From positions 400,633 to 464,632 of the forward strand of contig CAIIXF020000003.1 of NCBI GenBank assembly GCA_903813345.2: 64,000 bases of DNA. Direction: 5' to 3'. Position numbers and translations under genes: made by a program. Under the pieces are notes generated by a model. It did not search any database. It saw only the letters and a list, made by a program, of their open reading frames with translations, and was not told the origin of the DNA. How positions within the stretch are numbered: the stretch's first letter is position 1; the number at the start of each line of letters is the position of its first letter. Source of the DNA: Owenia fusiformis (lineage: Eukaryota; Annelida; Polychaeta; Sabellida; Oweniidae). Positions 1-11,596 of the stretch are shown one piece after another.

Positions 1-1014
1 TTTCAATTGATGATATCATAAATAAAGAAAAGTGTGAAACTTTGAACAGAAAAAATGTGGGATATCACTATCTTCAACCAGTAAGGGGTACTCCACCTTT
101 TTGGCAACGAGAGCAAAAAAATATATTTGCAATGGTTCGACAGATTGGATTACCAACTTGGTTTACTTCTTTTTCATGTGCAGATTTGCGCGTGAATGAA
201 TTCATTTCCACAATATTAAATCAAAATTGTAATCTTAGAATGCCAAATGAGGTTTCCAAAACTGAAAAGTACAATCTTATTAGAGAAAATCCTGTCACAG
301 TTGCAAGGTTGTTTGATTTTAGGTGGACATGTTTTCTCAGAGATGTTATATTATCACCAGCCAACCCAATTGATTCAATTTTCCAAAACCACCTTCCATT
401 AATACATTTATTGCTGATGCGTCTGATTGTGATATCAACATGAATTCTAAACAGGCCCAGGATATTCTTGTGGCCTTAAAAGAACTTATTATATCTCATG
501 ATTGTTCTGCTCTTTCCTTAAATGAAATATATGAAAAAGCATGGCCTGGATTGACACAAGAAAAGTATGAAGATGCTGTGAATGTACTTGCAAAATCAAA
601 GAAAATAATACTTACGCGAAATTTCTGTGATATATGGATCAACAACTATAATGAAGATTTGTTAAGAGCTTGGAATGCAAACATGGACATTCAATACCCA
701 GTTGATATTTTTGCCGTTATAGTATATATTATATCATATGTTTCAAAGGGTGAAGTCGAAATGAGTAGAAATTTGCAAGAAGCATCAGAAGAAGCAAGAG
801 AAAAAAATGCTAGTGCATCAAAAGCCATGAAAATGATTGGGTTTAAATACATAAAAGTATCGAGAAATAAGTGTTCAAGAAGCTGTATATAGAGGGAGTA
901 ACATGAAATTGAAACAGTCTTCTACCTGTAGGCAAAAATCCAACAAGGATGACACTACCATTGTCTGTATACCGAAAGAAGAAAGATGACAGTATATTTC
1001 TAGTTCGTGGCTGA
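1..1014 (+). pseudogene. Helitron Rep/helicase N-terminal region, broken
   Basis: This is a relic of the rolling-circle transposase of a Helitron, in the Helitron_like_N part before the helicase. The first frame is open from the left edge to about 440 and carries family phrases such as PFWQREQKNIFAMVRQIGLP and ENPVTVARLFDFR. After a frame change, 440-892 carries AWNANMDIQYPVD and YVSKGEVEMSRNLQEASEEA, the usual next block. Further frame changes are needed for REISVQEAVYR (about 870-900) and for LPVGKNPTRMTLPLSV (about 925-975), which match the next family blocks in order. At least three frame breaks make it non-functional. The gene start lies outside the window and the helicase half is missing here; a PIF1-like scrap lies at 9968. 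Family assignment is from memory of the conserved order and is strong. Confidence 0.88.
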
Positions 1015-2099
1015 ACTCGCCACGGGAGAGGAGGCAACACCGGCAGGTATTGAGGCTGAATCCGCCACGGAAGAGGAGGCAACACCAGCGGGTATTTAGG
1101 CTGAATCCGCCACGGGAATGAAGGAGGCAACATCTAGTATTGAGGCTGAACCCGCCACAGGAGAGGAGGCAAATCAAAATATTTCTGCTTTTGATTGGGA
1201 TAACTTAATTTACTCTGGGGACATTAACTCTGCAACTCAAAAATTTTCTGATACATTATTTAATTTAATTTGTAACTTGTATATATGTTGAATAAATAAT
1301 TTTATAAAAAAAAAAACCACAGGGTGAACAGAATCGCACCCTTGAACAGAATACATTTTCGGGATGGAAAATTCAAAATGGCCACCTTAACATTTACCCA
1401 GGCTGCCTAAAAAAGTAATCAGTACTAAACTTTCCATAGAAACATCTCTAAAATTTTAGGATAAATCCATGAAACCTGTAAACAACCCTCAAGAGACACG
1501 TTTTAAGGTATTACTTCACAGTGTATCAGCTTTTTTTCTACAATTCAGATTTTTCTGAAAAAAATCCTGATGTTCTAGATTGGAGAAGCATGTGCTGAGA
1601 GGACACGAATGGGAATTTGAGTAATTATGCCCTACTATCATATACAAATAGGCGACATATGTTGACAATTAAGGACTCCTCCTGTAGAAATAAGAAATAT
1701 AGAATCAATTTTGAGGAGGTAGGCAACTTTGCACAGCAAAGTAATATTCAAATTCTACCTATTTTTGCAATTTTTAGCATATGATTTACCAGTTTTTAAT
1801 CGTAGGCTAATCTGTTAATGTAGGTGTGAAAACTTGATCAGAAGTGTAGATCGATCAGTAACCCTTCTCTCTGACGTAGACAAAAACCAGATGATGATAC
1901 ATATTCATTCACTGAGTGAAGAAGCCAAGAAGCATCTACTCACACATAATACAGGTGTTTATCAGTTATAACTATATATTACAATACCCCCATTTAATTT
2001 ACAGGTACCACAACAGGGAAACTGAATTGGTCGTCAAAGAAAAGGAGCACAATGGAACAGCCGCAAGAACAATGCTCAGAGACCAAGAAACCCAAGAGG
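1010..2099 (+). repeat. 1.1-kb dispersed repeat, copy A
   Basis: The block from the 45-bp array to about 2099 recurs in the same orientation at 37644-38974 and is nearly identical outside the array. Both copies contain the array, a stretch reading FDWDNLIYSGDIN that resembles the linker between endonuclease and reverse transcriptase in LINE ORF2, an AATAAA followed by an A-run near 1289-1318, and an open stretch after a TTTACAG at about 2005. Homology stops abruptly after AGAAACCCAAGAGG. The unit may be a retrocopied or chimeric element; its class is not known. Confidence 0.85.
1012..1172 (+). repeat. 45-bp minisatellite, about 3.5 units
   Basis: Near-identical 45- to 48-base units carry GAGGCTGAATCCGCC followed by GAGGAGGCAACACC. 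In one frame a unit reads roughly EAESATGEEATPAGI. A stop (TAG) interrupts this copy. The same array, longer and better preserved, lies at 37644-38046. Confidence 0.9.
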
Positions 2100-2269
2100 T
2101 CGAAGCAAATAACTACCTCCAACCCAAACTACATGTCTAATCATAAACCGAAACTTTCTAGTTTTATAGAACAAGTGATATGACCAAAAGCAAAGACAAC
2201 TGTTCAACAGATACCTGCACTTGTTGACACAGAATCAACATGTGAAATCATTAACCCTTTCCCAACGTG
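2006..2269 (+). pseudogene. unrecognised coding-like stretch after a splice-acceptor-like site
   Basis: Following TTTACAG, one frame runs about 88 codons to a TGA near 2267, broken by one TGA near 2180. It is rich in K, S, T, Q and P (for example SETKKPKRSKQITTSNPNYM). The first 30 or so codons are shared with copy B at 38880-38974, where the frame also stays open, and then the two diverge. It could be an exon of the dispersed element or an ORF1-like relic. I do not recognise it. Confidence 0.35.
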
Positions 2270-2270
2270 A

Positions 2271-2610
2271 ATATAAGACGAAAATGTTGGCCCTGGTGAC
2301 GGATAAGTAAGAGCAGTTTTTAGGGGAAAACTGAAAATTACCTATGCCCAGAGACCTATACCTTGAATTTTATCACTGAAATACATTTTTTAGTAAGGAC
2401 TATCGTATTAGAACAACTTGTCAAAATTTGGTGTAAAAATACTGAATAGAATTGAGTTTCAACAAGTAGATTCATGTTGGTGAGTATTGCTTGAATCCAT
2501 TTTCAATATTCATTTTCAACTTGCTTTTCATAAGGACTTGTGGATGGTATTAATATATACATTTTCATTCTCAGTCTCTCATCAATTTTTTTAAAAATAA
2601 AAAGTCTTAA
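2271..2610. other. no recognisable feature
   Basis: AT-rich sequence with no ORF of note or clear repeat. Confidence 0.5.
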
Positions 2611-2611
2611 T

Positions 2612-3582
2612 CTGGAGTCTTAATCTGGAGTCTTGAATTGAACTTGTTCAATTTCACCAATCTAGTTATTCTTCTTAGCAAGATTTCTCAGTAACTAGAA
2701 GACTTAGAGTAAATCTAATTACATGGTCAGTTAGGGTATGTGACCTAGTTTCTTGGAAATTAGATCAAATTTTTATCTAGGTCGAAGGTCAAAATTTAGG
2801 TCAATTTTTCTAATTTCACAATTTTTCAATTTTCTTTTTAATCTATCAATATTTCTTGCAATGAATTAAATTATAGCTCCCTCTAAGTATTTCAAACATT
2901 TCGCTCACTCTATGTCTCGATGAAAATTTTACCAATTTTGGGAAAATGAACTCCAAAAAAAGGGTGAAATTTAAATTGATCCAAATCTATTATGAGTAGT
3001 TTTAATTTAACAGAAGATTTTCTCAGGATTTTGAATCTGAAAACAATATTGTGATCCGACTTCCCGTTCAGGAGTTAACACCTTTTGAAATTTCAAAAAA
3101 ATGATACGATGGTACCCTGATGGCATGTCTACCTGACCGTTAATTTTTTCATTTCTCATTAATATCAGAGATCAAAATCTAACTGTAATAGGAAATTTTC
3201 TCAAGATTCCGAATCTGTCAACAAAATTGAAATCAGACATCCGGTTCAGGAGCTATGGCCTTTTGAAATCTCAAAAATCCCTACCGCTGCCACCAATGTA
3301 GCATCCTGATGTTAAGTCAATGGTAATCAATAGCCAATCATCAAAGATTCAGTAAAATTTTGAGTGCTAAGGGCCAAGGTCAAAATCTAGGTCAATTTTG
3401 TTAATTTTGATATTACCTTACTATTGATCAAATTTTGCTTTTAAAGTTGTGATGAACATAAATATTTTCTTTAAATTTCACTTTCTCATCTATATCAGAT
3501 GTCAAAATCATTTAAATAAATAAAAAAAATGGAATCTGGAGTCTTGAATTGAACTTGTTCAATTTCTCCAATCTAGTTATAA
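2612..3582 (-). repeat. interspersed repeat, minus-strand relative of the 45-50 kb family
   Basis: Read on the minus strand, it starts with AACTAGATTGG(A/T)GAAATTG then AACAAGTTCAATTCAAGACT, as do the copies at 45026 and 47870. The body holds the family phrases 'cataactcctgaac', 'gtcggat' and paired AGGTCA motifs. A second start sequence follows directly at 2670 to 2612, so here too copies lie head to tail. About 910 bp separate the two starts. It is shorter and more diverged than the 45-50 kb copies. Confidence 0.75.
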
Positions 3583-3821
3583 AAACAATTGAAGTTCTTG
3601 AACAATTTCAGACCCTGCACACCTTATAAAGACATTTCACAATGTCTTTGCAAACAGTTACAGCCACAAATTGAGCTGCCACATGTTGAATGGACAAAAC
3701 ATTTAATGGATGTACATCGTTGACTTTTTTCAGAAACATTACAGTGGAGTTTGACTTCTTCTTCCTGGCTACTATAATGTAAATGCAATTCATTACACAA
3801 ACAAATTTCACAAATCCAATT

Positions 3822-4383
3822 TCATATATCATTTTAAAACTCATCCAAAGTTACATTGATTTGCCAAGTATCATTGTTCAATTTACAAATGGGAAAGAGT
3901 TACAGGCATTTCAAAACTTAGTGCTTGGCCAAAATTAAAGTTAAAATCAGTCTCCTGGAACAGTTCTAACCTGAATGTGACCAAAAATATGGGTGATATC
4001 ATCAAAAAGAGGATGGATATTGAGTTGTAAAAAGATACTCCAAGGAAACTCTTCTAAAATGCCTTAAAAAGGTTTTATTAGGATTATTAAATGCCATACC
4101 CCTATTTGCAGTGCATTTAAGGTCAAATCTGGAAAGAATTGCTACTGTTAACATGGCCAAGGGAGACGCGGCGACTATTAATTTTGTGTAAAACTAAACT
4201 TTAATTTTGGTAAAACAGTACATTTTGAAATCTATGTAACTTTTTCCCATTTGTGGGTTGAGGCATGATACTTGGCAAATCAATGTCACTTTGGACAAGC
4301 TTTAAAATGATATATGATACATACTATGGGGACATTGTTGTATGTCTGCCTAAGGGGGCCCCATACTTTCGGGACACCCTGTA
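3822..4383. repeat. imperfect inverted repeat, decayed DNA-transposon-like
   Basis: About 80 bases at 3822-3905 (including GATTTGCCAAGTATCAT) recur inverted at 4240-4315. The right side ends in GGGACACCCTGTA, a form typical of terminal repeats of small TA-inserting elements. A matching left terminus (TACAGGGTGTCCC) is not visible, so the left end is lost or diverged. It has no coding potential. Confidence 0.55.
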
Positions 4384-4413
4384 TTCTTGAATAACCAATC
4401 TTTTTCATTCCAG

Positions 4414-4494
4414 AAAAGGAGGAGATTAGACAACAGAGGGTGGCACTGCAGGAATACCAGCACTCCGCAGCGGTAAAGCTATTTCAGTTTTCAG
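4414..4494 (+). CDS. candidate internal exon, unknown protein
   Basis: Bounded by TTTTTCATTCCAG and by CAG|GTTGGT. One frame is open through the whole segment and reads like protein (EEIRQQRVALQEYQHS, then SAAVKLFQFS). The other two frames contain stops. It is short (26 codons), so this could be chance. The simplest joining to 4928-5029 does not keep phase, so the two may belong to different transcripts. Confidence 0.3.
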
Positions 4495-4927
4495 GTTGGT
4501 CTGAATTTACATTCAAACACTTTGCAGCATTATTATCTAAATCATCCAACTGAACGAGTTGGGGGATGCCTCTGTCCATCCGTCCGTTATTTTTAAGAAA
4601 AAGCCCAGTATTGCATGGCAACCATTTTTACGTTTTTAAACATAATAAAGTGATTTTGTTGATATTTAATTTGCGAAAACTACCATCCTCCGATTACAGG
4701 GCGGTCTTACCCTTTGAATGAATGTTGCCCTTTACTTTCTGAAGTGACATTTAATGTCTGTCTTACTGTTTACTATATTTGATACCTAAAAACATTTGTA
4801 TTCCCCTTTACTATCTGTATTACCCATAATATTAAGTCTGTATTTTCTTGAAATATATTTTGTATGATAACAACATATTGCAGTTGATGAATAACCTACT
4901 GTTCTTCTTGTTTATTATTATACATAG

Positions 4928-5029
4928 AGAAACTCATTGCTTCTTCACTCTGGGGGGTAATCACATTGTGGCAGCTTGCCAGGAATTACTACAAGAGTGG
5001 CCAGAAAATGATAATCTTAAGGGATTAGA
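4928..5029 (+). CDS. candidate exon with a GGNH motif, unknown protein
   Basis: Preceded by a pyrimidine-rich stretch ending in ACATAG and followed by GTAAGTG, a near-perfect donor. The 34-codon frame reads TLGGNHIVAACQELLQEWPE and continues NDNLKG. A GGNH/GGQH motif followed by an AxxEL helix recurs in a group of uncharacterised invertebrate proteins as I remember them. That memory is not a database match, so the function is left open. A MITE begins 33 bases downstream, inside the presumed intron. Confidence 0.4.
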
Positions 5030-5061
5030 GTAAGTGTATAGTTTTTATCTTAAAGTACATG

Positions 5062-5260
5062 TACAGGGTGGGCCAAAAAACAGCCCCCCCCCCCTAGACA
5101 ATAGTTCTGATAAGTTTTTGCTTTTTATCAAAAACACAATTAATGATATATCATTCTAAAGATAATTCTCTGTTAATACAACAATTTCAAACCATATAAA
5201 AGCAAAAAATTATCAGGACTACTGGCTAGGAGGTGATTTTATTCATTTTTATATCCTGTA
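5062..5260. mobile_element. 199-bp MITE flanked by TA
   Basis: The left end TACAGGGTGGGCC and the right end ...TATCCTGTA are inverted partners. Inside, TTCTGATAAGTTTTTGC (left) pairs with GCAAAAAATTATCAG (right), so the arms extend about 65 bases with mismatches. A TA at each border is the dinucleotide duplicated by Tc1/mariner elements. A C-run (about 13 C) is present in the left arm only. It is non-coding and needs a transposase in trans. Confidence 0.7.
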
Positions 5261-5394
5261 TGTATCCTGACATCAGGATTCGTTGTATTCGTACACATAT
5301 TTTGCTGTGATGGAAACAACAACTTGATGACTGGAGGGATATGATTCCTGTAGATGATATAAAATAGATGACAATTAAAGCAATGCATCAAACG

Positions 5395-5949
5395 ATTTAA
5401 CCGCCGACGCCAAATAATGGCACGTCATCTAGCCAGGATAACAGGACTATGCGTATCAATATAGCTGCTAAATTACCCCAAAATTTCTGCTATGTCACAT
5501 TTATTGGGACCTTCATTGTAAAGGTTTGTGGGATCAACTGCTGACTCTGTCAAATGGGGCTCGAAAGGAAGTACAATGGTGGCTCAGTTACGTAGATGTA
5601 TGGAACAAAGCGCCAATACAGTTACGCTCCATTCAGAAACAGTTTTCAGTGGATGCAAGTCATCTAGCATGGGGAGCATGTTTGGAAAACATGCATGCGT
5701 CCGCCCAATGGTCAAACAGAATGTCCCAGCAGTCAACTGATCACCGGGAGCTTATGGCCATTTACCTTGCACTACAAACATTTTTACTTCACATAAAGCT
5801 GCTCTCCATATAGATCTTGACAGACAATACTACAGCTCTGGCGTATGTAAACAATCAGGGGGGGCCAAGTTTGTATCTTACACAAATCGCCAAAGCAATA
5901 TGGTTAAGTGGTAAAGTATTTTTACATCTTTGCTCCAAGAGTCCATGAG
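5395..5949 (+). pseudogene. DIRS-like retrotransposon RT end and RNase H, broken
   Basis: Near 5415 a short frame reads ARHLARITGLCVS, like the end of a DIRS-type reverse transcriptase. A second frame (from 5526) reads SNGARKEVQWWLSYVDVWN, then FSVDASHLAWGACL, then QSTDHRELMAIYLALQTF. After one in-frame TAG at about 5811 it continues LTDNTTALAYVNNQGGPS to a stop near 5947. This is the order seen in the RNase H of DIRS/Ngaro-type elements: the first acidic residue in VDAS, the glutamate in REL, and DNTxALAYVNxQGG. No tyrosine recombinase or split direct repeats were found nearby, so the element is a fragment. Confidence 0.75.
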
Positions 5950-8747
5950 TAATTACAGCAATTTTAAAACATATTGTTCTTGCAATACTGTAGAAGTGGA
6001 AACTTTAACAACGTGGAAACTTTGGCGAAATTAAGGGTTGAAGGAGAGACGCCAAAATAAAAATTCTCGTCTCGAGGAGAAAGTGTGCTGTAACAGCATC
6101 CCTGAGGTGATGGGCCTAAATCATCAAGCTATGCTCCTTGGGGAGGTTTTTTGCATTTCCAAGATGTAATACTCTGAACCCTGGGTTCCACGGGCTATGC
6201 ATCAATAGACTGACGCTTATTAATGCATGGAGGATATTCAAGAAGGTGAATCTTCCAGGAAAATCAGGCACATTGCATATAGGCAACTTGCTCTGGCAGC
6301 ATGGGAGATTCTTGGGCCAAAGGTTAGCACTTTCCTCGACCAGAGGCATTTGAGAAACAGTTTCAGTTTGTAGGGTTTCAGGAAGCAGAATAATAAACAT
6401 GAATTAATAGAGCATTAGGCATTTGTTTCTTTATCTTTTGGTATTGTAACCCTTATTTGAAGAAATTACTGAAAGTAAGTAAAATATATTCACATTTTTA
6501 AAGCTGCAGTATTATTTAAAACTCTGTATTTGCATTAGATTGTGTAATTGTCAATTTCTTGTTTACATATACTTCGTATTAATTGCCTGTACAAGATACA
6601 AGAACATAACTTAGGAGGAATGCCTGTTTGTAAGTCGCTCCCGCAATGACAAACAAGGCAACAACATGCCACTATATTTTCAGGTATTTTTGTAATAGTT
6701 AATATGTACATCTATTACTATTACCTAGAACTAATACCTAGAACAAAAGTGTAAGTTTTAATACACATGCTAAGCTAAATTGTTCTTTGCATCATAGAAA
6801 GATGTTAATTCATTTCCGTGTCTCAATATCTGCACCATCAATTTAACTGTAGCCCCCCCATGTAATTATTACAAATGCGCATGTAATTACAAAAATAAAA
6901 ACATGTGATTATCATTAGTTATTCATTAGTTGGGCAAACCACCCCCCTGGTATGCAATTTAGGGCAATGACACAAGAAATCACAGAACCTTCTACTCCAT
7001 TGGCCTTCTTTAAATGTTCCTTAGTGAAGAGGTGTTTCAGAAGCTAGTCAATAATACAAACATATATACATGACTAAGCCTAAGTATAAAAAAAATAACG
7101 ATGGGTCATGGTAGGATGTGATAGTAGCGGAAAAGGAGCGTTTTGTGGTACTTGTAATTGATATGAGCTTTTTTATGGTTTCTTGTTTTTGAAATGTCAA
7201 AATAATCCTGAAAACTGAATTTTTATTCACTTCCATTTTGTTATTGTCTCGTATACCATTATTCTGCCCATCTAATTATAAAGAATATGACTCGTGTTCC
7301 ATTTTGACTAATAAGGTACTGGATGAGCTAAAATTTATGTTATGTTCTCTAATTATGTTAATTACGTGTAATATATCATTTCTAAATGCAAAAAGTGAAG
7401 AACAGAAAGCATCAATGAATGCCCAGGAAATGAAATTCGATTTACTTACAGTTAAATTCTAAATGTTTGGAAATACTTTGAACAGAAGCAACTAGTCAAA
7501 GACATATCTAGTTTTATTATGAACATACCATTATTAAAAATAATAAATCTCTTATGTGATTACAAATGTGGAATTATTGTGGAACGACAGGTGAGGGAAT
7601 ATGTTGCGATCACAATTTGCCTACTACACGTGCGGGACATCAGAAACGTTCAACAACTAGTGGCGATCCCTGCAACTACAACTCTGGTGACAGACTTCAT
7701 CCACATGGAGACGAGCAGGCGCTCTTCACTCAAGCGTGTATTATGACACCAGGACTATTATAAACTCTCTCACAATGATTTTCTGTGTCAGTGCCAATGT
7801 CTGACGTCAGCCCTCAAGGAAATTCACATGAGAGGAATGTCCCACAATGATGAAAACCCGAACAACTACATCTTGATCAGCAACTGAGTGGGAAGATCAT
7901 TGATTTTGCATTAGCCTCATCTTTGAAGGAGCCCATGTACTTCAAGAACACCCCTAGTATTGCCCCTCAAATTTCCGATGGCAGTTCTTCATCTTCAACT
8001 TCATAAAGTATTACCATTTATTATCAATCAAGATCAACATTTTGACAAACTTAGGCCTACAACAAAACAAAACATACACAGACATGCTTTGACAGGAAAA
8101 TACTAAAAAGCATGATATAGAACAGAATTTCAATAAAAAATCCTATTGCACCATTTCCTCCAAGATATTATTGATTATTTCACTATACTAGGTTATTTAA
8201 AAAGTGACAAATATCCTGTGAATTACATTGTAAATAAACAAATCTTTGCTTTGAGGTTCAATCACACATCTATTTATAAATTATTTAAGGAAAAATGCAT
8301 GAGATAATATTTTATAATAGTTTACATTATTTAACAAATAGAAAATACTATAATTTTTTAGTTGTACCAAAAAACACTCTTAAAGGTTTTTCTTTAAAAA
8401 CATTTTTATGTTGTAGATTGAAAATATATATGATGTGAGTGGATTGATCTTGCCACACCTTGAAGATGTAAATGGACATTCTCGGCCACACTGCTTTAAA
8501 TTTATCAAGGAAAATGGACACAATAGAATGTATGAAAAAGATAGCTTCAAATACTTTCCTTACTGCATTCTGTTTGGCAAATTGTACTGACCCAAATATA
8601 GTACCCAAATTCATGAGAGGGAATGTAGGGAGACAAGAGTAGTCAAGGAGAGCAAGAAGACATATGTGGAGGAAGACATGTGTGGAGGAAGACAAAAACA
8701 AAAAAATAGTAAAAGAACATAATGTGTATATTTTCCTTTATTTCCAG
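5950..8747. other. no supported gene; anonymous AT-rich DNA
   Basis: A few frames of 60-95 codons exist on both strands but none shows a family motif or matched splice borders. A run reading RHIAYRQLALAAWEILG near 6270-6310 is protein-like but isolated. No clear tandem array was seen. Confidence 0.45.
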
Positions 8748-8938
8748 GAAAATCAGATTTGCATGTTGTAAGATCACAAATCCTGACAGATGACCAGTTG
8801 GGAGACCAACAAAGAATCCACTACACTCACAAAGCCATGTCAGCTGAAACTAATATCATCAACAATATAGCACTCCAGACAGTTTTGAAGCAGAGGCAAT
8901 CATTTAAACATTCAAATCCGCTGTATTATTCATCATAG
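8748..8938 (+). CDS. candidate terminal exon, unknown protein
   Basis: Starts after the acceptor-like TTTCCTTTATTTCCAG and stays open for 63 codons to TAG. The composition is protein-like, for example SDLHVVRSQILTDDQLGDQQ then YTHKAMSAETNIINNIALQT. No domain is recognised. It lies about 500 bp upstream of the LINE relic and has no evident link to it. Confidence 0.3.
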
Positions 8939-9148
8939 TGAGAAGGACAGTTATGGATTATTATGTCACCACTAAAAGTTGCCTCCAACATCAGACAATT
9001 TGGAAGCAGAGACAATATTCATCTTCATTCAGAGATGATATATCTTTAAGCTGAAGAAATGAAATGGATGGATGAACAACCAACAAGAAAGCTGTTCACT
9101 TCTCTCCCTCAGCCTAACTAGAGCCTCCCAGATATCTTAAGAATAACT

Positions 9149-9955
9149 GTGCTAAAATATTATATCCAGGAGAGGAGGCAAACTTTTTTTTTTAATACTG
9201 ATGTTGCTAAAAAGTATTTTATGTGGAAAGAATGCTGTATTTTTATTACTTTATTACTAAACAAGTTTAGAAGGGGAACACCATGGACATTGTCCACCTT
9301 CAAGAAAGATTGGGTGTTTGTTTTAAAGGAAAAGTGTATGGCAAAAATATGTCCTGGATGTAGAGGAGACTTCAATGACGAATTCATTATACTGAGACAC
9401 AGGGAGGAGTTTATTGCCGGAACTGACTACATAACTCCCATGGTATTGAGTGAGACTGGCAGACTACCAATGTCATATCATATTCATTTGAGTGCAATTA
9501 AATACTGGACGCACATAAGCATGCTGCCAAAGACTTCTCTAATGAGCAAATTACTTTCACACATGAAACACAAAAAATACAGTCTGTGGTACAATTTCAT
9601 TGCAAAGTCACTGCAAAGTATTGACATTGATATAAATGATGTTAAACTTCCTGATTCATCCTCAAAAAATACATTCTTAAAATCTGTTAAACAAAAACTT
9701 ATCACTAAATGCAGTGACCAGTGGAAGATGAAAAAAATAAACACTGGTAGCAAACCAAGTAACAATAGTAAAATGAGAACCTACGTAAAATTCAAAAATA
9801 ATATAAATCTTGAAGAATATCTCACTACTGAAACTAACTTTGAAAAAGAAAACTATTTACAAAACTGAGACTCAGTGACCATTCATTAGAGGTTGAAGCA
9901 GGAAGATACAAAAATAAAAATGTAGAAGAACGCATATGTACATACATATATGTAT
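9149..9955 (+). pseudogene. LINE ORF2 C-terminal region (CR1/L2-like), frameshifted
   Basis: An open frame ends at 9868. Its second half has the C-terminal pattern of non-LTR retrotransposon ORF2 after the reverse transcriptase: GRLPMSYHIHLSAIKYWTHI (9460-9520), then a long amphipathic stretch and SKMRTYVKFKNNINLEEYL. At 9866 a one-base shift restores RLSDHSLEVEAGRYKN then VEERICT, the usual 'L.LSDHxLxIExGRYxN...RIC' ending that precedes a Cys cluster. The RT core is missing, so this is a 5'-truncated, decayed copy. The first 90 codons are not recognisable. The frame has no ATG at its first codon (GTG). Confidence 0.75.
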
Positions 9956-9967
9956 GAATCAGTACGT

Positions 9968-10084
9968 ATTGAGCCATTTAATGATGAAGTTAATAGCAGA
10001 TTCATGAGACGTCAACTTCCACTGATTTTATCATATGCCTGTACAATACATGAGTTACAAGGAAAAACATGTGACAGAAACTGA
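9968..10084 (+). pseudogene. PIF1/Helitron helicase C-terminal fragment
   Basis: A 38-codon frame reads RFMRRQLPLILSYACTIHEL then QGKTCDRN and a TGA. 'RxQxPLxLxxACTIHxxQGxT' is the late helicase motif of PIF1-family enzymes, which form the C-terminal half of Helitron transposases. It begins about 12 bases after the LINE tail, so one element probably inserted into or beside the other. Together with the N-terminal relic at 1-1014 it may derive from the same Helitron family, but the two are 9 kb apart and cannot be joined here. Confidence 0.7.
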
Positions 10085-10501
10085 GGGGGCAAGGGAGCTA
10101 ACGAAATTATCAAATGTACTGATGATGTATTGACTGCTAAATAACCAATATGACTATTCAGGATGGGTTTAGGAAAATAAGAGAAGTTGAAAGATTACAA
10201 GTTCTGCAAACATTTATAACTCTTTAGGAAATGTGAAGATTTGAATTCATGAATTGTGATGCATTGATTGTTTGACATATACTGGTCTCAGCAAGACAAC
10301 AGTATTACAATCTATTCCTTACTTGAAAACAAAAAATATTCCAAACCCAGAACAAAGGAAGATGCAATTTTTATATTTTTAGTAAAAGTTAAAACAAATG
10401 GTTTATTTTCTCATATAGCCATAGCCTTCTCTATGAACAAAAAAAAAATTTTCTTGCTCTTGACTATGGGATATATGCCATCATCAAGTTTTTAAACATG
10501 A

Positions 10502-10632
10502 ACAGAAAGACCCGGGGGTACTCTACCAGAAAGACCCAAAGGTGCCCCACCAAAAAGACCTGAAGGTGCCCAACCAAAAAGACCTGAAGGTGCCCAACCA
10601 AAAAGACCTGAAGGTGCCCAACCAAAAAGATG
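10502..10632 (+). repeat. 24-bp minisatellite, about 5 units
   Basis: Units of AAAAAGACCTGAAGGTGCCC plus AACC repeat head to tail; the last three are nearly identical. Because the unit is 24 bp, every unit keeps one frame and reads PKRPEGAQ. The first two units are diverged. Confidence 0.85.
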
Positions 10633-10639
10633 TTTTTCT

Positions 10640-11590
10640 GTCAGCGCATTGCTTTATTGTACACAGATTCCATAAGCTTGTATTCGCGAAAGTAACTAAC
10701 GCCTGTCGGCTACTGGATTAACCTGTCTATGGGAACAAGAAGCCCCAGAATGGCTGGACAGCAGAGTTAAGAAATTCAAAGATGATACAGCCACAAGATA
10801 CATGAAACATTATCAAATAAATCAAAACATTTCAGATGAGGAACAATAAATGTCCTTGGCTTTTCCTTCTTTTACCAACACGCAGGCTCAACTATTCACA
10901 TTGAAAACAGTTGAATTTTCGACCAAAATCATGGATTGAGAGTGTCATACTGCTCCATTTTTTTTTCAAACTTGTTCCATTCAGTGCAAAGTAAAATGAA
11001 AATGTTTTTCTGTCAGCACATTGCTTTATTTGCAGTCCCTAATTTTAGCGGCGTATGGATCCCCAGCTGTGAGAAGATATTTCCACAGCTTGTGACGCAA
11101 ACCACACTAAAACGAGGGACGTGGAATAACAGAATAATGTACCAACAGACAGGCATTTTTGTTTTGTTTTGCTTTGAATGGAACACATTTGACGAAAAAC
11201 AGAGCAATATGAAACTCACAATTGTTATCGGGAAGGTCGAAAATTCAAATTACCTTTTCAAGCTTCATAGTTGATAATAGAGACAAATGTGCTGTCATTT
11301 GACATGGCATGTGAATAAATATATTTATAAAGCCCGAAATTATTAAAGATCCACCAAAAATACTTATATTGAAAAGATTTATTAATTATATTGGCAGAAT
11401 ACCAAAAATATACCACATGTACCAATATGCAACGGAGTGAAATAAGGTAACGGAGATTAACATCCACGCCTCGAGTTGACAGGGCCTTAAATGATGTGTC
11501 AGCGCTGCGGCAGCATGCTACGGGAGCGCTGCGGTAGCAGGCTGCCCGAGCCAGTAAATTTGTGTAAGGGACACTAGATGAGACCATACC
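10640..11590. other. no supported gene
   Basis: Contains a short duplication (ATGTTTTTCTGTCAGC at 10629 and 11003) and a stretch near 11030-11150 that faintly recalls an hAT C-terminus (see rejected items). About 11500-11550 has a local repeat of GAGCGCTGCGG(C/T)AGCA. Confidence 0.4.
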
Positions 11591-11596
11591 ACTAAA

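Noticed and set aside
843-1177. Minus-strand ORFs over the 45-bp array (also at 37468-37998)
   Set aside because: Repeat shadows on the antisense strand; the sense strand carries the LINE-like continuation.
10936-11274. Possible hAT C-terminal dimerisation region
   Set aside because: SCEKIFPQL followed by an LKRGTWNNR-like stretch only faintly fits the S-x-ER-x-FS pattern; too many mismatches and frames to claim.
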